NCBI GenBank assembly: GCA_022575985.1
Contig: JAKSXM010000231.1
Span: 498,501-562,500, forward strand
DNA length: 64,000 bases
Source: Anagrus nilaparvatae
Lineage: Eukaryota; Arthropoda; Insecta; Hymenoptera; Mymaridae
Direction: 5' to 3'
Shown here in pieces: positions 46,265-59,330 of the stretch (positions are counted from its first letter, which is position 1; every line of letters starts with the position of its first letter). Below the pieces are notes generated by a model. The model was not told where the DNA came from, made no database searches, and saw only the letters and a program-made list of their open reading frames with translations. A program made the position numbers and the translations under genes.

Positions 46265-47755
46265 GGCCTAAGTGGACAACATCATTAACTTTTTTTCAAA
46301 GATTTCACTCATAATAACTTGAATGATTTAAAAAATATATTTAAATCTTATAAAGGATTAAAAAAAATATTTAATTTTTCAAAAAAAATTTAGTATTCAG
46401 TGCAGAGTGCAGAAAAGCAAGCAAAACAAACCTCAAGTCGAGTTTCAAAATATTTTTTTTTATAAATGTGTAAGTTAGGTTAAAAACCTCACCCAGTAGG
46501 TAATTTGGTAGCTCTTTTCATTTCCGGAGCCCGTTTTTTGATACAACTCTTGCGAAACGAGATATCAACCCCTAAAGTGGGATAAATTTTCAAATAATTC
46601 TTAAAGAAACTTAAGTTCTTCGAAGAACTTATGTTAATTTAGGATCCTAAATGCAAAAAAGTTTTTATTTACCATAAAAAATTATTACTACACGGAGAAA
46701 AATATTTTGTATATTTTTGCAAGGTTAATTTTAGTAAAACGGGATTAGTTTAAAATCTACCCTTTTTTAGGGGTTTTTTAAAAATATTTTGAAATTTAAG
46801 CTAAAATTATTAAATAAATGCCATTTTTTTAGAAAAATTAATATACTATTTTAAGTATCAAGGGCGTAAAAGTTTAGACACTAGCGTGTAAGTATTTCGC
46901 CCATGGTGCTTACACTATTTTTTGCCCTACTGGGCTTAAAACGGGTGCTGAAATTTCACAAAAAATTTTACGCCCGCATTTTACGCCCGGGCGGGCAAAA
47001 AAGATTTTTTTTATATTATGCCCCAAAATTGACACATAAGGTTTAATAATAGGGGGGTTAAAACTACCCCCTGAATAAGAAAATATAGAAAAAACATGAC
47101 CTCAGATTATTTTTTTTTATTTGGATAATGTTTTTGAAAATATTTTATCGTATATTTACTATTATGAAATTAATTCAACCCCTCTCCAGGGGTGGGGGTG
47201 AAAACTACCCCTAAATTTAAAAAAATGAAAAAACGTTATTAAATTTTTTTGTTGCCTTTTTTCGTTTTGCAGCCGAAAAAGTAACAATATTTGCAACCCT
47301 GGTGGTGAAAACTACCCCAAAGTGTAAAAAAATTGAAAAAAGTCGTAATTAAATTTTTTTTTTTTAAATCTTTCAATGTAAGCATTAGAAATAGCGATTT
47401 TTTATTCTAGAAAAATAATATATAAGTGAGATTCTCTTAGGGTTAGATGATATACTTAACTCCTTAAGGCAGGTTTCAAAGCATTTTTTTTTAAATGAGT
47501 CCCTCAAAGCCTTAAAAATTTGTCAATGTCCCCTTTTTAACTTGAATAAAAACGCTTAAAGTTTAATTTTACATTAGGTTATCTGAAACGTTGAACGTGA
47601 TTTCTTCGAAACACAATAATTGAGATTGGTGGGCGTGATTACTCAAAATCTACTCAATGATTTTTTTTGTCATTTTGGATGAGCAGAAGTTGAGATATTC
47701 TGCTCGCCGATTTGCCCTTCGATTTTTCAGCGCCTGCAAAAGCCACGTCATGTTC
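46265..47755. repeat. Degenerate GGGCGTAAAA and AACTACCCC tandem sequence
   Basis: 46865-46990 contains GGGCGTAAAA at the left and TTTTACGCCC twice at the right. 47040-47370 holds three degenerate units with GGTGAAAACTACCCCTAAAT-like sequence and GAAAAAACGTTATTAAATTT-like sequence. No gene is supported. Confidence 0.5.
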
Positions 47756-47767
47756 GGAAGCGACGCA

Positions 47768-48148
47768 CAGTGTGCCGAATAAATTCAAAAATCTACTGAC
47801 TCCGTAAATTTTTATTTTTTCACCCATTTATTTTTTTAAATCCTTCGTATACTATCCTACTCTTATGGAAACCTGCTACTTTTTCAAATTTTTACAATTT
47901 AAATTCACCCTTTATACATTGGTGTATACGCAAAAATTTTATTCACAGGGTTACTAAGTTTATTTGCAATTAAAAAAACCTTGTTTATGGACACTGTTAC
48001 CTTTTTCCTGAGTCAAAGAGTAAAAATTTTTAAAAAGTAGCAGGTTTCCATAAAAGTAGGATAGTATACGAAGGATTTAAAAAAATAAGTGGGTGAAAAA
48101 ATTAAATTTTAAGAAGTCAGCAGATTTTTGATTGAATCGGCACACTGT
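47768..48148. mobile_element. hAT-like MITE, CAGTGTGCCGA ends
   Basis: Inverted ends CAGTGTGCCGAAT / ATCGGCACACTGT are flanked by the 8-bp direct repeat GCGACGCA (47760-47767 and 48149-48156). The arms continue through ATCTACTGACTCCGTAA-like and CCTTCGTATACTATCCTACT. A related fragment is at 3950-4090. Confidence 0.82.
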
Positions 48149-48159
48149 GCGACGCAATG

Positions 48160-49740
48160 AAAGAAAACCCTACATTTTTTTTTAAATGTTTTTATAAATA
48201 TTAGAAAGACATTTAAAAAAAAATTTAAATAAAAATGCCAGTGGCGGATACAGGGGGGGAGAAAGGGGTCAATAATTTCGATAAATGGGTATATAGAATA
48301 ATAAGGATTTTATGAGCTTAGAATTATTTTTTTTCCGGCTTATAAGGACTCAAAATTCAAAATTCGCTGGTTGTCAATTCACAAGCCAGTTGTAAGTTTT
48401 TTTTTTTATTTTTCATGCTTATTTTGGACTGTTATATAACGTTCATTACTCAAAATTAGCCAACGGAAAATGGATGGAATTCAATAGATTCAAAATCGTT
48501 TTTAGTAACCAAATTACCATGGAATCTAAGAAATAGCTAAGAATCTGATAAGCTTAACTCACTATAGTAACTAATCGACCATTCTTGGACAAATTAATTT
48601 CGGATGTAAATAAATGATAGGTATTTTTTGTCGCTCCTAGAAAATTCGACATCAACCCCTAATGTAGAATTAATTCAGAAATATTTATCTGTCTAACAAT
48701 GGTGTATTAGCTGTCAATGGGTCAAATTAAAACTTCTTTATTGATCTTATTTTTCAAATACTTATTCAATTTTCAAAATATCTTTTATTAAAAACTAGCT
48801 ATTTTTCGGATTGTTTCTTAAGGTCAAGAGTATCATCATAGAAGCTGAGATTATCTGCAACAACAGTACACACAACGAATATATGAATTATTTATAGCTG
48901 CCTCCACACCAAGAGGGCTGCTCTTTTCGAAAATCAGTTTTTTCAATATCAAAAATTTGTGTTACTATGGATCGAAATGAGACCTATAGCTTATGTTTTT
49001 TCATGTAATTTTTGCCGACTCTTGCCATAATATCGATTCCTCTATCTATTATCGTAATCCCGTAATACTCGTTGGGACGCACATGCATACACATTTTATA
49101 TAATATTAGTCCCAAACTTTTTAAATTTTTGAAAAATTATTGTAACTTTTGACAGATTGAACCGATTAACTTGAAAATATATATGGATTCGTAAAAAATA
49201 TTCCCGAATCTAATGAAATTCTTTTCCACATTAAAAATTTTTCCTTACTTTTCAGTTTTTTAGGTTTTTTTTTTTAAATTGGAAAAAAATTTTTGTTGAA
49301 AATCCAATTTTTTCAATATAAAAAATTTTTGTCGTTATCAATCGAGATGAAACCTATCCTATGTTTTTACCGGTAATTTTTGCGTCTTTTGCCGTAATAA
49401 CCCGATGTCTCTAGTTTTTGTCGTGTTCTAATGATTCGCGTTCGGACAAACAAACAAAAACATATAATACCAGAAGTATCTAATTATATACGTTGGTACA
49501 CAGGTAGTTAAATCACGTTTCCCCCACCAATAAAAGTTAAAAATTTATAGCCAATGAGAAAATAATTTATTTATATGTAAATATTTCTCCCAAGAGATTA
49601 GATGAATATAACTTTGAATATAACTTTCTGAATTTCATGTTAGTTGATCTTTGGAACAGAGCAGTACTTTTTTTCATTGTTAATCAATTAAATATAATCT
49701 CGTACCGAATAATTTTTTTTGATACATAATATCAACTAAT
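48160..49740. repeat. Intergenic, with a second CTGCCTCC-type element
   Basis: 48890-49475 resembles 28065-28840 (AGCTGCCTCCACACCAAG, ATTGTAACTTTTGACAGATT, CGCGTTCGGACAAACA). The rest shows no gene. Confidence 0.55.
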
Positions 49741-49743
49741 ATA

Positions 49744-50044
49744 CATAAAAAATATTTGATTGACTAAATTTTAGTTACTGTTCATCTTGAATTATCAACA
49801 GCTGGTAAGAATTAAAAAAGTTTATTTATCTAATATACGACAATATTTAATTTTTAGTATAATTTTCACACTAAATCTAACCTATAGATTTGCTGTTAAC
49901 GAAATTTACTATTTTTATTTCTTTAGCAGTTTGGTACATTTTAAGTACGTTCTTATTTCTTACGTAACTTTTATAGCTTATTTTTTTGAAATAATTATAA
50001 CCATGGAAAAAAATGCATACTATAAAGTGTTTAAATAATTTTCA
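49744..50044 (+). promoter_or_regulatory. Promoter, leader exon and first intron of the F-box gene
   Basis: CATAAAAAAT at 49744-49753 lies about 30 bases before TTAGTTACTGTTCATC, a likely start region. The leader exon ends at 49804 before GTAAGA; the intron ends at AATTTTCAG (50044). Confidence 0.5.
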
Positions 50045-50100
50045 GAAATTATATCAATCCATTTTTGTGCTACCGTCGCTAAAAAAAGCAGTTATCTATA

Positions 50101-51764
50101 ATGAGCCTGAAAGGTAAGTTCTAAAAAAATATGTTATGACAAAACAATATTTATAATTATTGAATTTAAAGTACTAGTTCAAAATTTAATTATTTGCAGA
50201 TTCAGATATTCGCCATGAAAAAAAGGAAGAAGGAGGTTATGGAGATTTCAGTTACTCCAATAAAGGTCAAATCAATATTAACAGTCTCAACGACGACTGT
50301 TTGATTCAAGTTTTTAAATTTCTACCTTTTATAGACAGACTAAATGTTGAATTGGTCTGTAAAAGATGGATAAGCGTTGGAAGACAATCTTGGAGTGATG
50401 TAAAAACAATAAATGTAGATTATGAAACGTGGGTACATTGTGATCTGCTTAAGTACAAAATGAAATTTCAAGAACAAGATCATCTATGTTGTAAACCTTT
50501 TCACTTTGCTAATATCCAAAAAAATGTTATTAAAAGATCTGGACTTTACATAAATAACTTAGTTGTGGAAATTTTGTATGACAGAAAATTTTCTGAAGTA
50601 TTAAAAACAGCATCGGAATATTGCGTAAATCTAAATAGCATAAAAATTATTGGAAATCCAAAAGACGAGCAATATTTTCAAGAAAATCTTGGATTGTTAT
50701 TTAAAAATAATTCGAAAATTTCTACTATCGTGTTTTTGGATTTGAAGATCAACGGGGAATGTTTAAAGGAATTAAATCCAAATTCTATTGAAAATTTAAG
50801 TATCAAGGGTTGCAAAATTAAATCTCAAGATCATTTGTATAATTTATACTCAAAACTGACAAATTTAAAAGTATTTGATGTTTATGACAATGCTGGCGTT
50901 GTTACTAGGGTTCATAATCTTAATAATAGTAATTGCAAAAATATTTCTGAGTTTTGCATAAAAGAGGATTCTGATGAAGATTATATGAAAGGGTTGCCAG
51001 AATTACTTTCCAAGCAAACAAGATTATCTAAGCTTAGACTAAACTGGGGAGAATCTGGTGAATTATTAAAAGTTGTATCAACAGAACCTCTTCAGCATTT
51101 AAGTATTGAGTATTACGAGGGAATATCAAAATATGTTTCTAAATTTAAGAATTTAACTTATTTTCAAGGGTGGATCGAAGAATTAACTGATAAATGCATG
51201 CTAGCATTAAAAGAATGTTTTAATTTAAAAACTATTGATTTTATTGAAATATGTGAATATTTATTAACCTCTGTAGGAGAAAAATGCTTTAGTTCGTTTG
51301 AGAATTTAAAGGAAATTTCAATTCTTGTTGATTTTGAAGTAAATCATGATAATTTAATAAAAGAAGTAGCTAACTGCAAACGGTTAGAAAAAGTAAGTTT
51401 TATAAATTTTAGATTAACAGATGTAGGCTTCAATTACATTAAAACACTTCCAAATTTAGAATTTCTTGAAATATATACCTGCGAAACAAATTTAAAAACT
51501 GAACACTTTCTGGACCTAATACTACATTCTCTTAAATTAAAAACATTTATTTATTCTCAAAGGCCTTATTCTGAAAGGCTAAAAATTTTTACCTTTGATT
51601 TCTTTAAAATTATCAACAATTTAAAATGTAATCGCGGTGACAAAGAAACCTTATATTTTTACATTTGTAAAAAAACATTTGAGGAGTTAGAGAATGACTT
51701 GAGCGAATTAGAATTACTAGAACATTTGAGTGTTCAAAGTATAATTCAAGAAATACAATCGTGA
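50101..51764 (+). CDS. F-box and leucine-rich repeat protein
   Basis: 525 aa from two coding exons (50101-50113 and 50200-51764; intron GTAAGT...TTGCAG). MSLK is joined in frame to DSDIRHEKKEEGG. Residues 31-70 are an F-box: INSLNDDCLIQVFKFLPF then LNVELVCKRW. The rest is leucine-rich repeats of irregular length, with typical strands such as LTNLKVFDVYDN and LPNLEFLEIYTC. F-box proteins recruit substrates to SCF (Skp1-Cullin-F-box) ubiquitin ligases, with the LRR part choosing the substrate. The architecture is the FBXL kind; no orthologue can be named. The tail ends shortly after the last repeat. Confidence 0.85.
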
Positions 51765-51945
51765 CATCAAAACCCATTTGAACCTGGGATTGAGTAATTT
51801 AGAAGGTGAATTTTCAGTAATGGATTTAATTCCCATTTATTAAAATAATTAAAACTAATGTATTAAATTCTATAAGCTAATTTGTTATAAAATTTATTTT
51901 AAGTTTTTTGTACACTTGTAGTTAATTTTATATTTCTTTTGCATA

Positions 51946-51951
51946 AATAAA
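51946..51951 (+). terminator. Poly(A) signal AATAAA, F-box gene
   Basis: AATAAA 182 bases after the stop, within GCATAAATAAATC. Confidence 0.55.
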
Positions 51952-51959
51952 TCTTGTCA

Positions 51960-54100
51960 AATAATTCAGAACATAGACCTTAATTGAAAAACCTACCTGC
52001 TTCTTATTTTTGAATTTTATTTTTCTTTAAAAATTTATCCCCTGAAAATTGGTACCCTAAAAAGCTAAAAAATGGTTTTTTATCCTATTAAGCGTGGCCA
52101 AACGTTAAAATAAATATTTAATTCAAATTTAAATTTTATTTTTTAAAAATTAAAATATATATATAATATCCTCGATAAAATCAAAGCCTGAACAGCATTA
52201 GGAGGAGACACAATAATTATTGATATTTTCTGTGGGGAATCTAGTAAATTTTAGGTTAATCGCTTGCAGAATTCCGGAAACCTAAAACCAATAAAAAAAA
52301 TTTTCTTTTAGAAACTTTTCTTTTTAGTTCCTCGTGCCGTCGTCTTAAGTTTTTAATATTCGATAATTTTTGTATCAAATAATAGTTCTTAAGTTCATGT
52401 TGATTTAAAGCTATTTGATTGGTCACGAACTGTTAATTATTATAAATAATTATTTAATAAAAAAAATAATAGTATTGATTTTATGCTTTAGCAAATTTGC
52501 AAGCGATTAACCCAAATTTATTAGATTCCCCATAGAAAATGTTGGTAATTACAGTGCTCCGTAATGCTGTTAAAAAATAAAAAATAAATTAATTATAAAA
52601 AAATTGGGGGGGGGGAAGGGTAACCAGTACTCTAAAATCATATTAATTTTAATTTTTATTATACTTATTTGACATTTATTTAAAGTATTTTCATTTCATG
52701 ATGTAAATATGGTACACTTTCTGCCCGCAAATCTATGCTTGAAAGTCGCATTTTTTTTCTGTCTCTTGTTTTTTCTAGAGAAGAAACTAACATCTAGTCA
52801 GGGTTATAGTGTGAAAAAAAGGTCAAATCTCAAACTGCCTTCGAAAGTACATGAATCGAGTTGAAACCTTTTGCATTGGCTTCAGAAAAATAATGCCAAC
52901 AAAGCGTTACAACTATAAATTGTATAGTATGTCAGGGGGTGGTTTTCACCCCATTTCCCCCCCAAAATGGAAATGTAGTAAGAAAATGTTTTTTTTTACA
53001 TTTTTTAAATGATGCTATGTGGTTATATAGGTGACTAAATTAGAATTTGAGGTCAAAAATAACATTTAACAGGTTCCAAGGGGTGAATTTGACCTTTTTT
53101 CACCCAAAACATCCCCAAAATCGATATAAATTTTTAAGATACTTTTTTTAAAAATTAAATTCAATGTTTAGGTTCTTTAGGTCGCTGATCTTAAAAATGA
53201 TGTCAAAAATTATATTCAACAGCTTCTGAAGGGTGAAATTGGCCATTTTTCACCCCTCTTACCTCCCCCCCTCCAAAACCTCATTTTGTCAAAGGAACTT
53301 TTGTTTTTTATTTTTAAAAGGTCTAGTAGGTTTCTTGGGTGCTGATCTCAAAAATGATGTCGAAAATAACATTTAGCTGATTCCAAAGGGTGATTTTACC
53401 CTTAAATAAGTAATCGGCCATTTAATGAAAAAACTGTTAAAGAAAAATGTTTTTTTTTTTCATTGTTTAATTCCAATACGAGCTATTCTCATAACACGAC
53501 AGGACCGTGTACGACATATTTTTGAAGGCCATCTTTAATATTTTAAAATATAAAGCAAAGTACCCAATAAATTTTATACATAAGGAAATTATTAAATATA
53601 TTTTTTGGACTTGATTAAACTTGGTTTTTGTTCAGAATAATGGCGTGAAACTTTGTTCTTGAGATAATTTTTTCTGCTTCCAGATCCAAGAAAATATCCA
53701 GATATAGGCTTTAAATTCAAACACAATATCTATAGTTTCTCCAAAAGTGATTTAATTGTCCTCAGTAAACAACTTAAAGTAATATTTTCCGGTTATTTAT
53801 ATTTTCCGGGTCAATTAACAGCAATATTATTATCATTTTTACCGGTAATGGCCATACTTCCCAAGTTCCCACGATAAGCAATCTTAGAATATTTTGACAT
53901 TTTTCACAACATTTTCTATCGTGGCCGGTACCGCTTATGTAATTTATATAAGCCCAATTTCACCAGAATGTCCATTAGTAAAAAATATTTTTATTTTTAA
54001 TTAATATTTTATTAAAAAAATACAGCATATAAAAAATATTTTATGTACTTAAAACGTGTATTAAAAAAAATAAATAGATAATTTCATTACTATTCGACTT
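51960..54100. repeat. Repeats between the F-box and DUF4803-type genes
   Basis: 52185-52570 is an imperfect inverted-repeat element (GGTTAATCGCTTGCAG and the inverse GCAAGCGATTAACCC). Its right side recurs at 24010-24250. 52920-53420 contains about three degenerate units of roughly 165 bp with CCAAGGGGTGAATTTGACC-type and GATCTCAAAAATGATGTC-type sequence. No gene seen. Confidence 0.55.
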
Positions 54101-54106
54101 TATTGC

Positions 54107-54180
54107 ATTATTTTATTCCTGTAATTTAAATGCAATTTCGTGATCGAAATTTGTTATTCGCATAAAAGCTTATATTGATA
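54107..54180 (+). promoter_or_regulatory. Upstream region of the DUF4803-type gene
   Basis: TGCAATTTCGTGATCGAAAT contains a TTTCG-N4-CGAAA dyad. CATAAAAG at 54161-54168 is a TATA-like box about 55 bases before ATG. The block is duplicated without a gene at 34793-34862. TTTCTTTATAG before the ATG could alternatively be an acceptor. Confidence 0.5.
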
Positions 54181-54218
54181 ATATATTATTCTAACATGAT
54201 TTCTTTATAGTTGAAACA

Positions 54219-57200
54219 ATGATCTTTGCTTGTAAGTACTCTTATTTAGCCATATTTATCCTTGGCCGGACATGCCAAGGAAATATTTTATTATCAATGT
54301 TTGCCGACATAGGACTACAGTTTATTGAGCAAAAATTATTTGGTGAACCTACGTCAATGGATTGGAATTTTTCATCGGAACCAGACGTGGTTTCGGAAAA
54401 GCTGGATGAGATTCAAAATATCATTGAAGACTCTAATAAGAAAATTGAAGATTCTCAATCGATAATGCTGCAACAATTGTTACCTAAAATCTTAAAAAAT
54501 CAAGCACTGTCTTTAAAAAAACACGCTGTTGACGAGAAAGCCGAAATAATCGAGTTAGAGTATCAGGAATATTTCTTAGAGTACAAAGAAATTTTTTCTT
54601 CCAACAAGACCGTTTTCAATACTTCAGCTAAGACTGATGACATAATCATAAACTGGGCCTTAAAAATAACAGACGAGGTGCATGGGAAATCATTAAAAGA
54701 TATTCTTTTCTATAAGGAAATGGCGGAAAATACTAATTGTAAAAAAACAGTAGTTGCATTCGGGAAACAAATTCAAGATTATGTAATAACTTTACTCGAA
54801 AAAAAAAGTTTTTTTTATTGAACACTGGGTACAAACCAGGGGGTTCTCAACTATACTAGTATACCTATATCTAATAAACCTTGCCATTTCTATAGACAAT
54901 ATTAACCATCAACTACTTCTAAATATGCTTCTATATTCACTCTAGAAGCTATGGCAATTATTGAATCTTTAAAAATTATTGATAATTTAGACAGTTCACA
55001 CTTTACCATTCTCAGTGACTCTATGAGTGTTCTAAAAGCATTAGAAAGAATAACAAAAATTAATAAAGAATCACACGGTGACCTGGAAGCGTTTTATTAT
55101 TCGATCAAAATGACAAAAAAAACTGTATGGTGGGGTGTTTTCTATACTAAAAAATGTCTACGAATTTCCTATGCGGACCTTCTATCCAGCTACTTTAAGC
55201 GTTTCCTGTCAATATTTTCATATTTTCAATATTGTCTTGATTTTTATAATGGATTTCCTTAAAATTATGACCCTGAAAAACGTCAAAATTCAATTTTTCT
55301 CATATAAGACGTGGTCGAATTTCCGGGGAAAAAACATACAAGATCCTCTTGTAAATAATATTCAGAATAAAAACATATTTTGAAAACTAATAACCTTTTA
55401 GAATAGATTTCCTTAAAATTAAGACCCTCAAAACAAACAAAATCGATTTTTCTGCTGTCCATCGAGGTCAAAAGCTAAAATAAATGGTTTCATCGGATTC
55501 CTGGGGAAAGAATACTACGGTATATCAATTTGAATATAATATAAAACAGTATTTAAATCCACTAGAAAAACTGAAAGTTTTAAGAAAATCCCAATTTTGA
55601 GGAGGCCAAAAAAGAACTTTCGAGAGCTATCGTGGGCTCAAAAATCGATGTTTTGGTCTAAATCCAACGATAAACTTATTTTTTTTACTTATATTTTCGA
55701 GTTCTGCAGAAAAAATCAAGAAACTCTAACAGAAAAATAAAAAAATAATTTTATATTGGATTCCTGCTCACTGTGGTTTTGATGGAAATGAAAAAGTAGA
55801 CTCATTAGCAAAAGAAGCAATTAGAATAGGCATCGGCTCTCAAATTTCAATTCCTAAAATCAACTTGAAAGGCCAAATGTATTCAAATTTTAATTCATGG
55901 TGCTTAGAATTAGCTAATTCAAAAGGGAAATATTATTTCAATAACTTCTACTCTACTCAAAGGAAACCATGGTTTTATGACTCGATAGCCAATAGAAAAA
56001 CAATAGTAATGTTAAACAGAATAAGATCTGGTCATACGACATTAAGAAAACACCCTTTTAAATTTGGAATAGTTAGTGACATTTTATGTGAACGTGGCCA
56101 AGATGAATCTATTGAGCATCTATTTTGGAATTGTGGAAGATTTGCTAAACAAAGACAAGAATTAATCAAGACTTTAAAAATATTTCTCGGTCTAAGTAGG
56201 ACCTTACAGCGTTGAAGAAGTAATCAATACAAGAAATGTATCTATTTTTAGTGCCTTAATTAAATTTATAGTCTCATTGAACATTAAATTTTAAATATAA
56301 AATATTATGTGTAATTATAGTAAATATATATGTTAACTTTTTTACTTTTGTATTAAATAATAATATTTAATCATAATTTAAGTTTTATTATCATAATATG
56401 AAATAATAGAAAACTGTAATAAAAAAACCAAATTAATGTTATAGTCAGATCATACCACCAGCTGCGAAACAACTGGACAATCTCCCCAATCAATGATTCT
56501 GTCTGAATATATGTATTACGCATATCTTCAAACTCAAGGATTCTGGATGATTGTGTTCGCAAATTTAATATTAAGTGCAAATAAGTTAGGTAAAAGAGCC
56601 ATTCCAATACTTTTTTTTAAAACTCTTGGTCAAATTAATAAGCTAATCAGCTTATAAATTACAAAATATTTAAGCCTATATTACTTTTTAACAGTTAAGG
56701 GTCCTGAAAAGAAAATTTGCATGGCATTCTTAAGACACAAGGAGACGCTGAAAAAGATCAATAATCATATGATTAATAATATCTATGGATTATCTAGAGA
56801 ATTTTGGCGATGCGATCCAAAACAATATAAATTAAGTACGTTTTTCGTTTATTTAAAATATTCTTCTATGAAAATGAAAAATTAATGAAAATAATAAAAT
56901 TGCAGATGAAAATTATGCGGAATTACAAGTTTTTCAAAAATTTCTGATTTTTTCCTACGACCTTCAATACCAAGATAAATCTCATTATTACCCAGTTGTT
57001 CAGTTGGGGAAAAAATGTCTGGACGGTAACTGCTACGATAAAGAATTAAAATTTTGCCCTGGTGGAATCATATCGAGCTGCCAGCAGATCGGCAAACACA
57101 TTGAAGTTTGTCCAAACGTAAGAGTAAAATTTTTATTCGAGTTAGTAATATTATAAATAAGTTTTTGCGGAGATATCAATAAAAAATTAATTTAGACCTT

Positions 57201-58924
57201 ATCTCTCTGAGAATACAAATTCTTCTTAAAACATGGGGGTTTTTAAACCCAATCGGACTAAAACTAAGTATGTTCGGTTCCTCAAATCAGTTCTAAAATA
57301 TTTTTCCAAAAGTGCTGCTAAAAATTAGTCTCCATATAATTTTTTAACCCTTAAGATTTAATTCTTGATTAATGGCAACCATTTTCATAGGAAATAGCTC
57401 CACAGAGGGTTTCAAGACAATTCAAAAAATTTGTCTCGCAACTTGCAAGTGAAGCTATTTGTAAGGTTTATTTTGTATATACTATGTAAAGTTTATTTTG
57501 AAACGTGGTATAAGTAATTTTTTGAACTCGAATACATGGATATGTCAAAAGTTGCACGGACAAAAAAATGGTCTTGCATTAAGCTAAATGCGAAACACCG
57601 TATTCGCGTTTGATTTATTTAAAAATTTCCAACAGGAGATGTTGTGAAATATTGACTGTAAATTTTGAAAGACCACCAGCTGTGAAAATTTTATAAAAAT
57701 TTAGTTTGTAATGAAGTATTAAAAATTTTAAATCGATTGAAATGATACATAATTAATGTTTAATAAATGTATTCAGGATTCATATAAAAGATACAAGTAC
57801 ATCATTGATATTACCGCTGGAGAATTAAAATTAAATGGAAATACAACATTTATGGACAATATATATGGCAATAAAAAAGAAAAATGTGATAATAGTTTTG
57901 AATTATATCACTACGTAAAATTTAGTGAGCCTATTTCAGGTACTCCAAAAGGGAAAGGGAATTCTCCTTATTATTTATGTACTTGCTCTGATACAAACAA
58001 CTTCAACAAATTTAATATGGCGCCGGTTTTGTCGGATACAGCTAACAATAAGTAATTTTTTTAGTCAACCAGTTACTTTTTTTTTAATTTTCATAGAAAT
58101 CATTAATTTATATTCATTTTGTGTCAGAGTAATAACTGGAGTTCAAATTGTACTGGAAAATGGTATATACAGTTTGCAAATTCAAGAGGGAAAATTATTA
58201 CCACAAGCAAAAATTGACGAAAATACAGTTGAATGGATGAACGTTCGTTATGAAAATGATCCAAATAATGCGAATCAGAATTACACTCAAACTTTAGGAT
58301 ATGAAAAAGATAAAATTTTTTTGGACGACTTAGAGCCTAAAAAGGAAAATCATACATTAGTTGGTGTCGGTTTGAGTTACAATCAGGACTACGGTGCACT
58401 ATTTTTACAAGCTTTTTTCATGCATTTTGAATTTTTGACTGGACAATTATTATTTGATGATAATGCAGATTGGTATTATAATACGGAAAATGAAGTCAGG
58501 TATGTTTTAATTTTACAAGCATATTTTTGTTTTTAAGGAAATTTTTTGCAGGAGTGAGTTAATTTTGAAAAGGAAGGATTTACCTATGAATTCAAAGTTC
58601 ACTTCGGGTATAAATACCGGGAAAAATCATTACGTTAGATTGACTACTTCCAACATTGAAGAAGACGCCGGGCAAACTACAGTACCGCTTTTAGATATTC
58701 AGCCTGTTGAGCCAATACCTCACGCACCTTTGTCAGGAATCGGGCTTTATTTCAAAAATCATCTTTCGAGTGGATTTCTAGGAATTAAAGTAATTACTTA
58801 CGATATTCAACCGCATCTTGAGTTTATGCCACTTTCTAATGAAAATAAAATAATGCAATGCAGTTCTAAGGAAAAAAGACATTTTTATAAGAAAAAATTT
58901 TTGAAAGGTGTTATTAAGAAATAA
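54219..58924 (+). CDS. Secreted DUF4803-type protein, six exons
   Basis: Exons 54219-54782, 56700-56835, 56906-57117, 57777-58051, 58128-58499 and 58552-58924 join without a stop into 643 aa. All donors are GTAATA, GTACGT, GTAAGA, GTAATT or GTATGT. MIFACKYSYLAIFILG is a signal peptide. Residues about 20-190 are helical (FGEPTSMDWNF; LDEIQNIIEDSNKKIED). A Trp-Cys element (REFWRCDP) and a Cys-rich stretch (KKCLDGNCYDKELKFCPGG; CQQIGKHIEVCPN) follow. The C-terminal half has MAPVLSDTANNKVITGVQ, LQIQEGKLLP and TTVPLLDIQPVEPIPHAPLS, which I recognise as the conserved core of DUF4803 proteins of insects and other arthropods. Function is unknown. Intron 1 hosts a non-LTR remnant on the same strand. 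AATAAA at 58983. Confidence 0.85.
54905..56215 (+). pseudogene. Non-LTR retrotransposon 3' remnant (RNase H and zinc-knuckle end)
   Basis: Lies in intron 1 of the DUF4803-type gene, same strand. 54915-55110 encodes KYASIFTLEAMAIIESL and FTILSDSMSVLKALE, the E and D motifs of RNase H. Frame resumes at about 55745 with ILYWIPAHCGFDGNEKVDSL, the H/D motif. It then runs to CERGQDESIEHLFWNC, the CCHC-like end of Jockey/I/R1-type ORF2. About 630 bp of unrelated AT-rich sequence (about 55113-55740) splits the RNase H. No reverse transcriptase is left, so it is dead. Confidence 0.8.
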
Positions 58925-58982
58925 TATTTATAAATGTATTTTCATTACGCTCAGGATGTGTTTTTCAGCATAATGTATAAAA

Positions 58983-58988
58983 AATAAA
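58983..58988 (+). terminator. Poly(A) signal AATAAA, DUF4803-type gene
   Basis: AATAAA 59 bases after the stop, in TATAAAAAATAAAACTG. Confidence 0.6.
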
Positions 58989-59215
58989 ACTGCATTATGA
59001 GTACAGAAGATTTTCTGCAGTTTCCCTTCTGTTTCGGTCGAATCAATGGTTAAGTACCCAAACACAAACTATTCCATCATTTATCCTACAGCTCTCCATC
59101 AATTGCAAAAAGTGCAATCACATCCCTCGTAGATTTTGAATAGATAAAAAAAATAGTTTCAACAAGTAATTCTCGATATATATCTCGTGGTTCCTTTGAA
59201 AAATAAATTAAAAAA

Positions 59216-59330
59216 GTGTAGTGGTGTGGCTACAGTTGTAATTGTTGGGGACCTCTATCATTAGGACCCGTGTGGAACTATAGTTATATGTAACATAGAG
59301 GATAAATAAATACAATACAATACAATATTT
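59216..59330 (+). repeat. Probable LINE/SINE 3' tail
   Basis: GGGGACCTCTATCATTAGGA, GTGTGGAACTATAG, then AGAGGATAAATAAATACAAT with (ACAAT)n. A conserved-looking 3' end plus short tandem tail is typical of non-LTR or SINE copies. No coding part is present. Confidence 0.45.

Noticed and set aside
49787..50038. 83-aa hydrophobic frame before the F-box gene
   Set aside because: No ATG at the start (TTG). It runs across the leader exon donor (GTAAGA) and the intron.
55865..56215. 116-aa frame as an independent gene
   Set aside because: Part of the non-LTR ORF2 remnant (CERGQDESIEHLFWNC end) in an intron.
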